This document shows, piece after piece, positions 1 through 11,021 of a stretch of 64,000 nt of DNA. The notes beneath the pieces are model-generated. The model had not been told where the DNA came from. It searched no databases and saw only the letters and a program-made list of their open reading frames with translations. The position numbers were made by a program, and so were the translations under genes. Origin of the DNA: Lepraria neglecta (Eukaryota; Ascomycota; Lecanoromycetes; Lecanorales; Stereocaulaceae); the NCBI GenBank assembly GCA_033220425.1, contig CM065648.1:3720001-3784000 (forward strand), written 5' to 3'. Position 1 is the stretch's first letter. Each line of letters starts with the position of its first letter.

Positions 1-384
1 GCTATATATGGGTTCGTCTTGGGAGGGCTGTCGTCTTATTGCCGCAGTCTGTTTGGAGAGCTTATACCCCCTGGCTCAGAAGCAGCTTTTTACGCGTTAT
101 ATGCCATTACCGACAAAGGATCGAGTGTGTTTGGCCCGGCGATTGTGGGGGCTATTACTGACCGGTACGGTGAGATCAGGCCTGCATTTGTATTTCTAGC
201 GGTATTGATCTTCATACCGCTGCCGCTTATGCTACTGGTGGACGTGGATCGGGGCAAGAGAGAAGGTGCGGAGATGGCTAGAGACCTCCAGGGAAAGAAA
301 GAATCGGAATTGCCTCCCCCAAATGGCGACGGCACTATTCGCCTTATCGATGAAGAGGAGGACAGGCGAGATAGTCATTCTTGA
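1..384 (+). CDS. ATG22: Atg22-like vacuolar effluxer, C-terminal end
   Basis: The reading frame is open from the left edge of the window, so the start and most of the protein lie outside it; about 127 residues are visible. They match the last membrane part of the Atg22 family, a major-facilitator-like vacuolar membrane protein that exports amino acids released by autophagic breakdown. Visible are [20 protein letters not shown], then [19 protein letters not shown], and a hydrophobic helix [20 protein letters not shown]. The end is a charged, acidic cytosolic tail (roughly the last 40 residues), as usual for the family. The stop is TGA at 382-384. Naming rests on recalled family motifs. A paralogous Atg22-like transporter is possible, since filamentous fungi often carry two. 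Confidence 0.8.
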   Translation, partial: AIYGFVLGGLSSYCRSLFGELIPPGSEAAFYALYAITDKGSSVFGPAIVGAITDRYGEIRPAFVFLAVLIFIPLPLMLLVDVDRGKREGAEMARDLQGKKESELPPPNGDGTIRLIDEEEDRRDSHS

Positions 385-808
385 CTGCCAAAATTATTTG
401 AGTAAGGGAAAGGACTTCTAGATTTAGCGATGGCGTTGGGAGGTACTTATCAGTCATGGCATTGAACCTGCTGTTTCTTAGTAGATTTGAACTAGATACT
501 CTAGCACCATGAGTACATTTCTGGAAGACGTCTTCAAAATGGTCACCACCGTACTTTAGGCTAGCACGCTAATAATTGCCACTGCAACTAAGCAGCTTCC
601 GCCGGCAAAAGTTCGTACTAAGTAAGTACCTAAGATACAAGTTCTACTGCCCGGCAGTTGGGCCAACCTAATGAGGCTGGGCTGATGCCTACGCTGGCCC
701 GCGTTGAGTCACTGTCAAGACCTGGTTCCTCGCGCTGTCAGAGATATCTCTTCTCTGCTGGTGGACAGCTATTTTGCTCATTGTCCATAAGCTAAGAAAC
801 ATCGCTCA
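385..808. other. intergenic, Atg22-like to IDO
   Basis: About 420 bases with no convincing coding frame. It must hold the 3' UTR of the Atg22-like gene and the promoter and leader of the dioxygenase gene. I see no repeat or RNA gene. Confidence 0.6.
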
Positions 809-2114
809 ATGGCCGCTCTTTCAATGCTAGAAGAATACCACATCTCCCCCACGAACGGATTCCTGCCAGCAGAACCTCCATTAGAACGCCTGCCGAAACG
901 CTACGAAAGGTGGGAAAGAATTTGCTCAGATCTCCCCACATTGATACAGAGTGGCCAGATAACCAACGCCGTCGACGAACTGCCCCTCTGCTCTACCGAA
1001 TGGCTAAATTCGGAGCCAGAATGGAGAAGAGCCTACGTCCTGCTTGGCTTTATCGCAAATGCCTACCTATGGGGCCCCGAGAAACCTGCAAATGTATATA
1101 TACTTCAATTACCCATGCGTTCACATCAGGACTGACAGATCTCGATAGCGATTACCCGCCAGTCTATCAATTCCATTCCTAGCCGTGTCAGAGCATCTCG
1201 GAATCCCACCTGTCCCCACCTTCGCCGCGCAAAATCTATGGAATATCCAATTTCTCGACCCGACACAGCCAATGCACGATCCCGCCAACATCTCCGCATT
1301 GGTGAGCTTCACAGGCGCGCCTGACGAATCATGGTTCTTCGCCGTGCCCGCAGCGATCGAGGCTCGCGGTGCGCCCATGATTTCCCTGGCTCTGGCGGCA
1401 TTCGAAGCGGCTTCATCACGTAACGCCGAGCGCGTGATCGACTGCTTAAACCAGATATCAGAACACCTTGAGGGCTGTACTCACATCCTTCCTAGGATGT
1501 ACGAGCGGAATAATCCGTCCTTCTTTTACAACCGCATTCGCCCTTTCTTGTTAGGGACACAGGTTCCCCTTGAACTGTCCGATGGGGTGTATTACGAGGA
1601 GGAGAATGGCGAGGGCAGAAATCGACAATACAAAGGTCCGACTGCTGCTGAGAGCTCGTTGTGGCATTTCGTCGATATCGCACTTGGCGTATCACATGAC
1701 GACGAATTCCTCCTAGTATATCTCAACATTCGTGAATGTGGTCACAGGATACGATCTTGCTGACTGCAATTCTAGGAAATGAGGCAATACATGCCTGGGC
1801 CTCATCGACAATTCCTCGCGCATGTAGCGAAGATAGCTAATATCCGAGAATACGTCACTTCTCATCCTCAAGAAATTGGATTGTATGCCGCTTTCAATAA
1901 GTGCCTGGAATGTCTGGTCGCGTTCAGGAATAAACATGTACAGATGGTCTCTCGCTACATCGTGGTCCCATCCAGGGCATCATCGAAAGCCTCCGGGAAC
2001 AATAATAAAACTGTGGTATCCAACAGTGCAGCAAAGGGCACTGGCGGGACTGCCCCTGTTGAATTCTTGAAGCAAATTAGAGATGAAACACTGGAGAGTC
2101 GAGTTCGTGGATAA
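809..2114 (+). CDS. BNA2: indoleamine 2,3-dioxygenase
   Basis: Haem enzyme that opens the indole ring of tryptophan to N-formylkynurenine, the first step of de novo NAD synthesis by the kynurenine route; cytosolic. I place three exons at 809-1093, 1149-1715 and 1776-2114, giving 396 residues. Intron 1 (1094-1148) joins PANRLPASLSIPFLAVSEHL, a typical IDO segment. Intron 2 (1716-1775) has CTGAC near its acceptor and joins into EMRQYMPGPHRQFL. Family marks are HLGIPPVPTFAAQNLWN, the helix with SWFFAVPAAIEARG, and RNKHVQMVSRYIVVPSR, which carries the His expected to bind haem iron. The C-terminal loop rich in S, K and N before FLKQIRDET is usual in fungal IDO. Length is a little short for a fungal IDO (often 420-480). 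Fungi often have several IDO paralogues, so the BNA2 role is likely but not certain. Confidence 0.9.
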
Positions 2115-2450
2115 GGCAGATAGGCAACGGATGTCTGAGGAAGATGGATCATGAATAGGCAGTTAGGACGCCTTCTAAATGTATACAATAGCTACAAAGC
2201 CGATTCTGTTTACTGTTAGGAGTGTGCTAAAGTAATCGGGAACAAAAACGGCGCTATATTAGCCTTTCCGGAGTCATACCCCATGATCTTATCTAATCGG
2301 TTACCTGTGCGCCGTGAAAAGGCTACAGCTTCTTGAACCGTCAAATTCTCTGGTCTTCACTCAGCGATACTCGGCCAAAGTCCTTTCTATTTTGTGTCTG
2401 ACATCTCTCAAGAGAACCGTCTCTTACACCTCTAATCACCCTCTACAAAC

Positions 2451-3064
2451 ATGAGTCGCGGAGGCAAATTAGCTCCCGAAGTGAACCGGTAAGTCACTTC
2501 TACCATGCTGGCTTGGAGTACACAGCTGACCCGCGTGTTTGATCCAGAGCTCTCTTTGTCAAGAATCTCAGGTCAGTCTACCATCTACACTACGAGCCCC
2601 TGCTGTCGCTGTCATTGGAGCCTGGAGGTAACAATCAAAAAGCTAACTCGAGCCATGCAGCTACAATGTTACACCAGAAGAACTCTTCGACCTGTTCGGC
2701 AAATTCGGACCTGTACGGTACGTTCAAACCACCTGAGCAATATATGGAAGCGTTGTCTGATATGTGGTACAGACAAATACGGCAGGGTATGGCAAACAAC
2801 ACAAAAGGCACAGCATTCGTGGTCTATGAGGATGTGATGGATGCGAAACAGGCGTGTGATAAATTGAATGGGTTCAACTTCCAGAATCGATATCTCGTTG
2901 GTACGTTAAACATTCCATATCAATGTACTTTGTGGGATGGACGCTGATGGAGTGACAACACAGTTCTGTACCACCAACCAGAGAAGATGGCGAAAACGAA
3001 AGAGGATCTGGCTGAGAGGCAGGAGAATTTAGAAAAGCTGAAAAAGGAGCATGGCATTGATTGA
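2451..3064 (+). CDS. SF3B6: SF3b14/p14, U2 snRNP branch-site RNA-binding protein
   Basis: Small subunit of the SF3b complex of the U2 snRNP; it contacts the branch-point adenosine region and SF3B1 during spliceosome assembly in the nucleus. Five exons: 2451-2488, 2548-2571, 2661-2717, 2773-2900 and 2964-3064, giving 115 residues (human p14 has 125). The spliced protein is one RNA recognition motif: RNP2 [20 protein letters not shown], then [20 protein letters not shown]1 [17 protein letters not shown], and [22 protein letters not shown]-terminal helix rich in K and E ([20 protein letters not shown]) ends the protein. Every junction keeps the frame and the conserved order. Four introns in so short a gene is typical of this gene in filamentous fungi. 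It lies 336 bp after the IDO stop on the same strand. Confidence 0.93.
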
Positions 3065-3900
3065 TTTTGGATTACTGAGCAAGCTACAGCGTTGGTTGGA
3101 GTATTGGCGCAGGAGGGTTTACTGGCAGGGTAGCACGATACTGTACGTAGGAGGGCTTTGGACGATGAAGAGTGAGAGCACTACTTGAGTAGGCTGTATT
3201 TCAGCTGAAGCAACTATCATGACAGTTCAATAAGGGCCTCACTAGAGCCATCCGAAATGAGAATCTCGATTCCTTTTCGAAATAGACATCGCCTTGTCTT
3301 TTGCCTACTCAAAACAGGCAGGCTCTTACTTCTACCAATGACCCTTCGACGATGCTTGATCCCCAATTCTTTTGGCATACAATCATTCAATTTTACCTGT
3401 ATATTGTCCTTAGACATGGTAGGCGAGTATTGGCACATGCCACTGCCAGTGTTTTGATAAGAGCTGCTTGGCGTGACGAGTTGCCAAAAACAGAACAAAA
3501 AGCCTCCACGCAAGCCGATCCTTGCATCGGGCCCGAATGACGCCTCGGAGACAGTGGCGCAGTGTTTTTCTCCTCCGCCCCACAACCAACAAGAAAAACC
3601 ATCAAGTCTACATTCTATGCTTGCTGTACTTTAATGAAAGCTTCAAAATAGAGTATCTGGAATACTTGTTTCATATGACATGGTCCCGGTGACCGTTTCA
3701 GTACCTCTCTTCGGCCGTTAAGCGCCACTGGTGCCAAACCCAGGAGTCCTCTTCAGATTCGCCGTCTCCCCTTTGTCTTGGAACAACTCCACACATTCCT
3801 CTACGCTGTGCCTTGGAATATCTAGGCTCTGCTATACTCGGCAATATCTCCGGATCTGGCCTGAACACCCTGTTCCCCTCAAATACTATTCTCAGCGTCC
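3065..3900. other. intergenic, SF3B6 to vacuolar protein gene
   Basis: About 840 bases. Several open frames of 60-120 codons exist on both strands, but none shows a recognisable domain, a plausible intron-exon pattern or consistent codon use. The last 200 bases, rich in C and T, look like the leader of the next gene. I see no repeat. Confidence 0.5.
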
Positions 3901-5095
3901 ATGTCCCCCGAAGATGTGGTCATTCCTACAGCTGCCCAGTCACTGCCTGCAGAGGTAGCAGCCTTGATCCTCTCGCCGACCTTATCATACATCGCTACGA
4001 CTACGTTAAGACAGTCAGCAGCATTCCCTACTATGACTCCAATCTTCTCAGCAAATTCAACGACCGGCGGCGAGTCAAGACCAGGCGCCGAGAATGGCGA
4101 ATGCAAATTGCTTGGACCGTTTGCTCTGATTGTACAAGCCGCGTTAGGAGCTCTGGCACTGCTGTCGCTAGTGTATAAGAGGTGGCGAGAAAGACCTCAG
4201 CGGCCGCTGAAGATCTGGGCATTCGACGCGTCAAAGCAGGTCATCGGCTCGGCTTTACTACACGTATTGAATTTGCTGATGTCTATGCTGTCGTCCGGAC
4301 AGTTGACTGTCACAGTTAAAGCCGACGAGTATCAAGCCAACCCTTGCTCTTTCTATCTGCTCAACTTGGCTATCGATGTGAGTTGCAAGCACAGACCTGC
4401 CACTACTAAAGCTAATACTCTCAAAATAGACAACTATCGGCATACCCATACTCGTTGTCCTGCTCAAACTTTTGACGCATGCATTCTCCCTCACTCCTAT
4501 GGCCAATCCTCCCGAGTCAATACAGTCTGGGAATTACGGTCGTCCTCCTAAAACAACATGGTGGCTCAAACAATCCTTCATTTACTTCATCGGCCTACTG
4601 GGAATGAAGTTTTGTGTCTTTTGCATTTTCCAAATCTGTCCATGGATTATAAGAGTTGGTGACTGGGCTCTACGGTGGACAGAAGGCAATGAGATGGTGC
4701 AGGTATTCTTCGTCATGCTCTTTTTCCCGGTCGTGATGAATGCGCTGCAATACTACATCATTGATAGCTTCATAAAGGACCAGAAGCCGTTGGATCACGA
4801 ACCTATTCCAGATGAAGATGGGGAGGAGGACGACATTGACCATGATGGACGAACCAGGCGGCGTTCGTTAGGCTCAGAGGGTGGGAGTGGACCTGAAACG
4901 ACCGAGACTACCAAAGATGGAACAGAGACCAAAATCTCTGGAAATGATCTCAAGGTGGATCCCAAGGGAATGAGCGAATACGACCCAGCAGTGGATGGAG
5001 AAGGAAGTGGAAGCAGTGGGGAACCTGATAGTCCGTTACCCACGGCGAAAGATTCCAAACCAAAGGCAGAAGAGGGTTCTGCAAAGGAAGCATAA
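3901..5095 (+). CDS. vacuolar membrane protein, STIMATE/YPL162C family
   Basis: Multi-pass membrane protein of the TMEM110/STIMATE family; the yeast member (YPL162C) is vacuolar and the animal member promotes STIM-type calcium signalling at ER-plasma membrane contacts. Two exons, 3901-4377 and 4430-5095, give 380 residues; the 52-nt intron is phase 0 and ends AATAG. After a soluble N-terminus of about 70 residues come hydrophobic segments at LLGPFALIVQAALGALALLS, the conserved stretch IWAFDASKQVIGSALLHVLN, a helix with GIPILVVLLKLLTHAF, then SFIYFIGLLGMKFCVFCIF, and a last helix around VFFVMLFFPVVMNALQYYII. The C-terminal 120 residues are acidic and of low complexity (DEDGEEDDIDHDG), probably cytosolic. 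The start is the first in-frame ATG. The specific function is unknown; the family call is firm. Confidence 0.85.
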
Positions 5096-5526
5096 GAAGC
5101 ATATCGTTGGGAGCGTCTCGTTCTATGCAACGGTTTTGGCTAGCGTTGATACCCTTTCTTGGTTGGTGGTTTGCATTCATCAGCAATTGCCCGGCGTTGG
5201 CATTCGAAGCACAGCTTTTTTGTACAATCTACATCGGCATATCATGTCTTCATAGCATTAGGATGGACACATTACTTGGAATAAACAATCTTACTCATCC
5301 ATCAACATGGAAGTCATGAAGTGCAAGCTCGACCATGTAGAAAACGTAAGACCAAGGCTTACTGGAAACCCTACGTAGATATCCACAACTAGCTAGCCTC
5401 GCCAAGCCTCACATCTTCAAACCACAGATATTCGAACAGGCCACACGTCCTTTCACATCTACACGACCCACCGCACCCAATTCGAATTCCTCGAGTGCTT
5501 CAAGCACTCCCCCCACCACAGCCAGA

Positions 5527-6190
5527 ATGTCCCCCAACATGTCCCTCTTCTCCGTCAACGCGATCCTCCTCCTCAGCACAGACGACCGCTCCCGCATCCT
5601 GACAAAATACTACTCCGCGCCCCACCACCCTCCAAACGCCTCCAAAGAAGAGCCAGGCTCCAACCCCTACCCGACAGTCAAAGAGCAAAAAGCCTTCGAA
5701 AAGGGGCTGCTCGAGAAGACGACTAAGAGTAATTCGGACATTATCCTTTACGACGGAAGGATAGTGGTGTTTAAGATGGAGGGGGATGTTATGATGTATG
5801 TGGTTGGTGGGAGCGAGGAGAATGAAATTTTGCTGTTTGGGGTTGTGTTGTGTTTGAGGGATGCGTTGAGTATATTACTCAAGTACGTTTATTACCCATC
5901 TCTCCACCTATTCACTTGTTGGCAGGAGCTGATTTCGATTGAACTGCAGGAATTCAACAGACAAGCGCACCCTGATAGAGAACTACGACCTGGTTTCCCT
6001 CGCTATCGACGAGATTGTCGACGATGGTATTATACTGGAGGTCGATCCTGTGATTGTGGCGAGCAGGGTTAGTAGGGCGCCGGCGCAGGATGTTGCGAAT
6101 ATTAAGGGCGTGGATTTGAGCGAGCAGGGCGTTTATAATTTGTTGGAGTTCGGGAAGAATAAATTGGCGGAGAGGATGAGGAATCTTTAG
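5527..6190 (+). CDS. RET3: coatomer subunit zeta (COPI)
   Basis: Small subunit of the F-subcomplex of the COPI coat, which drives retrograde Golgi-to-ER and intra-Golgi vesicle traffic. Two exons, 5527-5882 and 5950-6190, give 198 residues (yeast Ret3 has 189). The 67-nt intron splits a lysine codon and has a GCTGATTT element before its TGCAG acceptor. The longin-like fold is seen as SLFSVNAILLLSTDDRSRIL, then SDIILYDGRIVVFKMEGDVM, MYVVGGSEENEILLFGVVLC and, after the splice, TDKRTLIENYDLVSLAIDEI with DDGIILEVDPVIVASRV. The start at 5527 gives MSPNMSLF; the second ATG at 5539 is equally possible. The stop is 228 bp from the stop of the converging PMR1 gene. Confidence 0.93.
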
Positions 6191-6417
6191 AAGCTGAAAG
6201 CGTGGGGAGATGAAAGGCAAAAAGCATGTATTAGAAGGCCTTTCGGGCCATGGCAAACGCTGGAGTTGGTGATACCCAATTCTCATGGTTGTTGATGTCC
6301 ATTCGCATCCTGTCAATGATTTCTTGACCAAAGATACGGCTTCCCAAACATGCCAGGGTATGCTCTGGATGCTTTCTCACCCTCGAATATGTACATGTAT
6401 ATGCCATGGTTTTCTAC

Positions 6418-9400
6418 TCATACACTCCCGCTATAACCTCCCAACCCTCTCCGCCCAATATTCCTGGCCCTCATGTACTTCCGGATCTCGTCAACCCAGA
6501 AGACGGAGCTCGCTATCGTAGCCAGAATTCCCAAATCTCGCAACCCTAGAGCCTCCGTTTGGAAAATACGCTGGAAAAATGGGACGTAGATGACAGCGAG
6601 CTGACCCAGCAGGCTGCCGCCAACTGCTAGATTAAACATTCGATTGCCGGTCAAGGCCAGCTCTCCTCTAAGAATACTTTTGCCCTCGCTTCGACAGGCC
6701 AACGCGTTGAACATGTCGAAGAATACAAAGCAGGTGAAGGTCATGGTGGTATCGCGAGCGGTGACGCTTTTGTCGGAGGACATTTCGTGCCAATAGACGC
6801 TTAGGGTGCCGAGCATGATGATGGTAGCGGATGTGAGGACTCGCTGAATTAGGCGACGGGTGAGTACACGAGCATTTCTAGAGCGTGGCGGTCTATTCAT
6901 GATTGCGGGATCAACAGGCTCGACGCCTAAGGACTGGGCTGGAGGACCATCCATAAGGATATCTATGGAATAGTCAGCGCTGTAGCATAGAAGGATTAAC
7001 AAAGCAATCGAGTGAGACTCACTTATCCATAAGATCTGCATTGGATTGAGGGGGTTGCTGAAGCCGAGGAAGGTGCTCAGAAGCACCAAAGACAGAGCTG
7101 CAACACTGGTGCTGAGCTGGAAGGTCAAGAAGTTTTGGATGTTGTAGAAGATGCCTTTGCCCTCCTCAATGGCGCTCAGGATTGTTGAGAAGTTGTCGTC
7201 GGTAAGAATCATATCTGCTGCTTCTTTTGCAACATCAGTGCCAAGCAAGCCCATGGATATACCAATGTCTGCCTTCTTCAATGCTGGAGCGTCGTTCACA
7301 CCGTCGCCAGTCATCGCCACAACGTCACCCCGAGATTGCAGAGCGTTAATGATTTTCATCTTGTGATCTGGACTTGTGCGGGCGAATATTGACGTCCCAG
7401 ACATGGCGTTAGCAAGCTCTTCGGATGACATTTGGTCAAGCTCGTCGCCTCTGAGAACAGGTCGGTAGCCTGCTCTTGATGAACTTAGAGGCATTCCCAG
7501 CTTCCTTGCGATAGCCAAGGCGGTAGTCTCGGCATCCCCAGTGATCATGATCACCTTAACACCGCCTGTCATCAGTCGCCGTATTGACTTATCCACGTCT
7601 TTTCGAGGCGGATCATTCATTCCAACAATCCCAGCGAAGACAAGGCCTTGGTAAGCGTCTTCGTCAAACTTGCGGCTCGCGACGCGAGTAATTCCTGGGC
7701 GCGGTGTGCCACTTCGACTTGGAGCCTGCGCAGTTCTTGCTGACCTTGGGATATCTCTATTCGTCCCGCTTGCGAAACCCAAAACCCTGAGCCCTTCTTC
7801 TGCCATCTTTTCAGCGGCCGAAATTGCGGCTTGTCGCCTCGGTTCGTCTAAGATGATCTCTCTTCCATCTTTTGAAATATAAGTATCGCAGCGTTTCAGA
7901 ACTTGCTCTAAAGCTCCTTTGATGTACGCAACTTCAACTCCATTGCCGGAATCATTGCCTTGATTTGCTCCAATGACTACACCCATCCATTTGCGTTCCG
8001 AGCTGAACGGCGTCTCCGAGGTCCTGGGTCCGATTCGGTCGCGAACATCATCCTCGCCAAACGCATCTATCAGGTCCAGAGTAGCGACGTCTGTAGGCTG
8101 ACCGACCCAACGGCTTTTAGCACCGACTGCATCAGGATCGTGGCCAAGCATAGAGGACATAATGGCGGCAGAAGATGCGGTCGCTGGTGAAATTGCATGG
8201 GCTCGAGACAATCGAGCATTATTGGCGATATTGCCGACTCGTAAAATGGTTCGAGTAGCTTGATCGGGTGAAGCAGATGCCAATTCCTTGTTTACGTCTA
8301 TAGGGGACGGAGCATCGAAATGCCATAACTTCGTTACAGTCATGTGGTTTAGTGTCAGCGTGCCTGCGGAACGTCAGCATCAAAGGAAACGACAACATAG
8401 AACAGAGAACACACCAGTCTTGTCGCTGCAGACAACATTGACAGAGCCGAGCGTCTCCACGCTTGGCAATCTCCTGACAATCGCACCATGCTTTGACATT
8501 CTCAGGACGCCTAATGCAAGCGTGACTGTCACAATGATTGGGAGACCTTCCGGAATAGCGGCAACAGCGAGCGAAACGCCGATCTGAAACATCTCAAGCA
8601 TCTCTTTCCTTTGCCATATTCCAACGAGTACGATGAGAGCAATTACGCCGAAAGACATATAGCTCAAGTCCTTCCCAAGGCGATCCATTGAAATCTGTAG
8701 AGGCGTTCGAGGGCTCTCGATGCCCTGCAGTGAGGCCGAGATACCACCGAACTCCGTCTCTGCTCCTGTACCTATGACCAACCCCCGGCCATGTCCTGAC
8801 CGTACTAGCGTACCCATAAAAGCAATGTTAATCTGCTCATTGAGTCGTATGTCTGCCCCCACTGTCCCTGCTGCTGGCGAGGCGTATGATGGTGATGGAG
8901 GACGTCCAAACGGTAAAGGCCTCGCCATTCCGTGCGGCCGTTCTAGTACACCGGCTTGCTTCATGGATGGCTCGTTCTCTCCAGTGAGATTTGACTCGTC
9001 GATTGACAAATCTGCCGCGCTAGTTATGCGTATATCTGCTGGTATCCGATCTCCTGTTGAAAAGATAACCAAATCGCCCGGAACCAGCTGTCGAGCGGGA
9101 ACAGTCGTTGACGCCGTCTCTAGTGATGAAGCAGAGCCGCTAAGTATTGGCTCCATCTCAGTCCCGTCTTGTGTACCCTGGCTCTGCCCTCGTTTACTGT
9201 CTGGCGCACCCCTTATAAGATGAGCATAATGCGGGACTAGCTTATTCAGAGACTCCAGCGACTTTTCTGACCGATATTCTTGTACGAATCCAACTGTCAC
9301 CACGATCGTGACTGCGATTGCGATACTGACCGCATCGTCCAGATTGCCCATAACGAATGATATAACTGCGGAACCGAGTAAGAGTAGGATGAGTGGTTCT

Positions 9401-9744
9401 TTAAATTGCTTGAGGAAACGAAGCCATATGGGCTCCGGCTCTTCGTGTGGAAGCTCGTTGGGTCCATCTTGCAGCAACTTTGTTTCAGCTTCGGAAGGGG
9501 AGAGGCCACGAGTCAGAGATGTATTTAGGCGTTGTTGGGTCTCTTCAGGGGTGAGGAGGGAATACGCCGAGGTCCTGGCCTGGATACAATTGTCAGATCA
9601 TTCCTTTCACAGTCAATCATGTCTTGCTTGCTCTCTTACCGCGCCAGAGAATATGGGCTGTGGTGTACCCGGCCTGGGGCTTGGGCGCCGGCTACTCGAC
9701 TTTGCGCCATTGGGGATGGGAAGGGGCGTATTTGGTCTTGACAT
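6418..9744 (-). CDS. PMR1: P-type Ca2+/Mn2+-ATPase, Pmr1/SPCA type
   Basis: Golgi pump that moves Ca2+ and Mn2+ into the secretory lumen, needed for glycosylation and ion tolerance. Four exons on the minus strand: 9744-9640, 9579-8415, 8363-7023 and 6962-6418, giving 1051 residues. Introns are 9580-9639, 8364-8414 and 6963-7022. An N-terminal Ser/Pro tail of about 45 residues precedes the cation ATPase N-domain ([20 protein letters not shown]). The M4 ion site is [20 protein letters not shown]. The phosphorylated Asp, about residue 421, is in [19 protein letters not shown], a motif rebuilt exactly by the 51-nt intron. The hinge is [21 protein letters not shown]6 reads [20 protein letters not shown], with the Asn and the Gln typical of SPCA pumps. 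Length agrees with other filamentous-fungal Pmr1 proteins. Its promoter is divergent to RAD21 across a small transposon. Confidence 0.95.
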
Positions 9745-10082
9745 TATTTCATGGCCGTGACATGGGGTCAGAATATAGCTGACGGCGACACTTCAGCTTG
9801 AAGTGACGCTGCCGGATCGCAAGCTTGAGTAGCTCTCTTTATTCTCCGGGTTATGAATTCTGCATTGGGCTCTTCGCATAGGGCAGGGTAGGTAGGTCAA
9901 GGTTGACAAACGGGCGGAAAGATGGTGTGGAATGGTAGTAGTCCCTCGTAGGCCGTAGGCTTGTCGGTAATCTTCACAGTCTATTGTCTAAAGGAGCAGT
10001 AAGCGTCACCGAGCGTTTGGTACCTGACTTTCCCAAACGGCTTACGTTTTCAATTTCGTCTACTTCGAACCAGGCGGATGAC
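9745..10082. other. PMR1 upstream region
   Basis: About 340 bases between the PMR1 start codon and the left end of the TIR element. No coding frame or repeat is visible. It should contain the PMR1 promoter and leader. Confidence 0.5.
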
Positions 10083-10084
10083 TA

Positions 10085-10678
10085 GAAGGGTTCACCCCCA
10101 TTTGGGCCAAACCCCCATTTGGGCCACCCTATAGGGCTGAACTGCATACATACTGATTTTATTGCATATTCTGACTTATTTGCCTCCAAAAAGCCTTCTA
10201 GCTACTGAGCAGCCTTACGAGGCTTTCTGACACGTAGCCCTCTTCCCATTGGTTGATTCTGAAGCTCCCCGGAGCTCTCCTGCCCTTGTCTCCACCGACC
10301 CTGCTGTAGTTCCTGAGTAGTCACCCTTACCGGCAACATTATTCTTCTGCGATGTCTCAGCGGAGGAGAAATAAGGCGGAGGAGGCTTAATGGCGGTGAA
10401 AGATCAGTAGCTGGGGCTGGGGCACGTCTTCTTGCAGTAGCTGGTGGACGCGGTGGGCTCCTTTTGCCTCCTTCCGACGCTTAAAAGCAAGCTCGACACG
10501 CTCTTCTGGGGGCAGATCCAACGGTTCGGAGGGGTCTGGGGGTGTAGTAGCCCTTATAGGCATAGTGGGAGTAGATAGGAGTGCTTTTGGTGGATATGTT
10601 TGGTAGATAAGTCGATATTCGCAAGGAAAAGATTCGGACACAGCCCTATAGGGTGGCCCAAATGGGGGTGAACCCTTC
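10085..10678 (-). mobile_element. non-autonomous Tc1/mariner (Fot/pogo-like) element
   Basis: The ends are inverted repeats: GAAGGGTTCACCCCCATTTG at the left matches the reverse complement of the right end, continuing through GGGCCACCCTATAGGGCTG to give arms of about 39 bp. The left arm has an extra copy of a 17-base block (AACCCCCATTTGGGCC). A TA dinucleotide lies just outside each end (10083-10084 and 10679-10680), the target duplication of Tc1/mariner elements. On the minus strand the inside has a short frame with MPIRATTPPDPSEPLDLPPE near the 5' end, then a second stretch ending GRGLRVRKPRKAAQ and a stop, which resemble the two ends of a transposase with the middle lost. So it is probably an internal-deletion derivative of 594 bp, not an active copy. 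The transposase likeness is inference; the TIRs and TA are directly seen. Confidence 0.8.
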
Positions 10679-11021
10679 TAAGCGTCTGAGGTTCGCATTT
10701 TAAAATCCCACCAGCCACCCACCAGAATACATATTCCGACCACCATCATCCCTTCCCCTTCCAACTCATAGCTTGTCGCTGCTCTTGCAACATCATTGCC
10801 GTCATTTCCCAAGTTGCAACTCATATCGAACTGCACTTTTGGATTGCAGGACTCTTCAGGACGCGAGACATTAGGACTCAAGCTGATTCTGTTTATCGAC
10901 GCGCCGGAAGTCAACAGAACAACTCCTGCGCCGTGCCTCCCCAGGCTGCGCGCACCATTTGCTTCTGGCTTGGTTAAGCCCTGAAAACGCGTTGATCAAC
11001 GCTCCCTAGGTCAGACTCAAG
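10679..11021. promoter_or_regulatory. RAD21 upstream region
   Basis: About 340 bases between the right end of the TIR element and the RAD21 start codon. There is no gene. It must hold the core promoter and leader; I cannot name specific sites. Confidence 0.4.

Noticed and set aside
3217-3585. 122-codon minus-strand open frame between SF3B6 and the vacuolar protein gene
   Set aside because: Overlapping frames on the other strand are equally open, no domain is recognised, and the composition looks like non-coding spacer.
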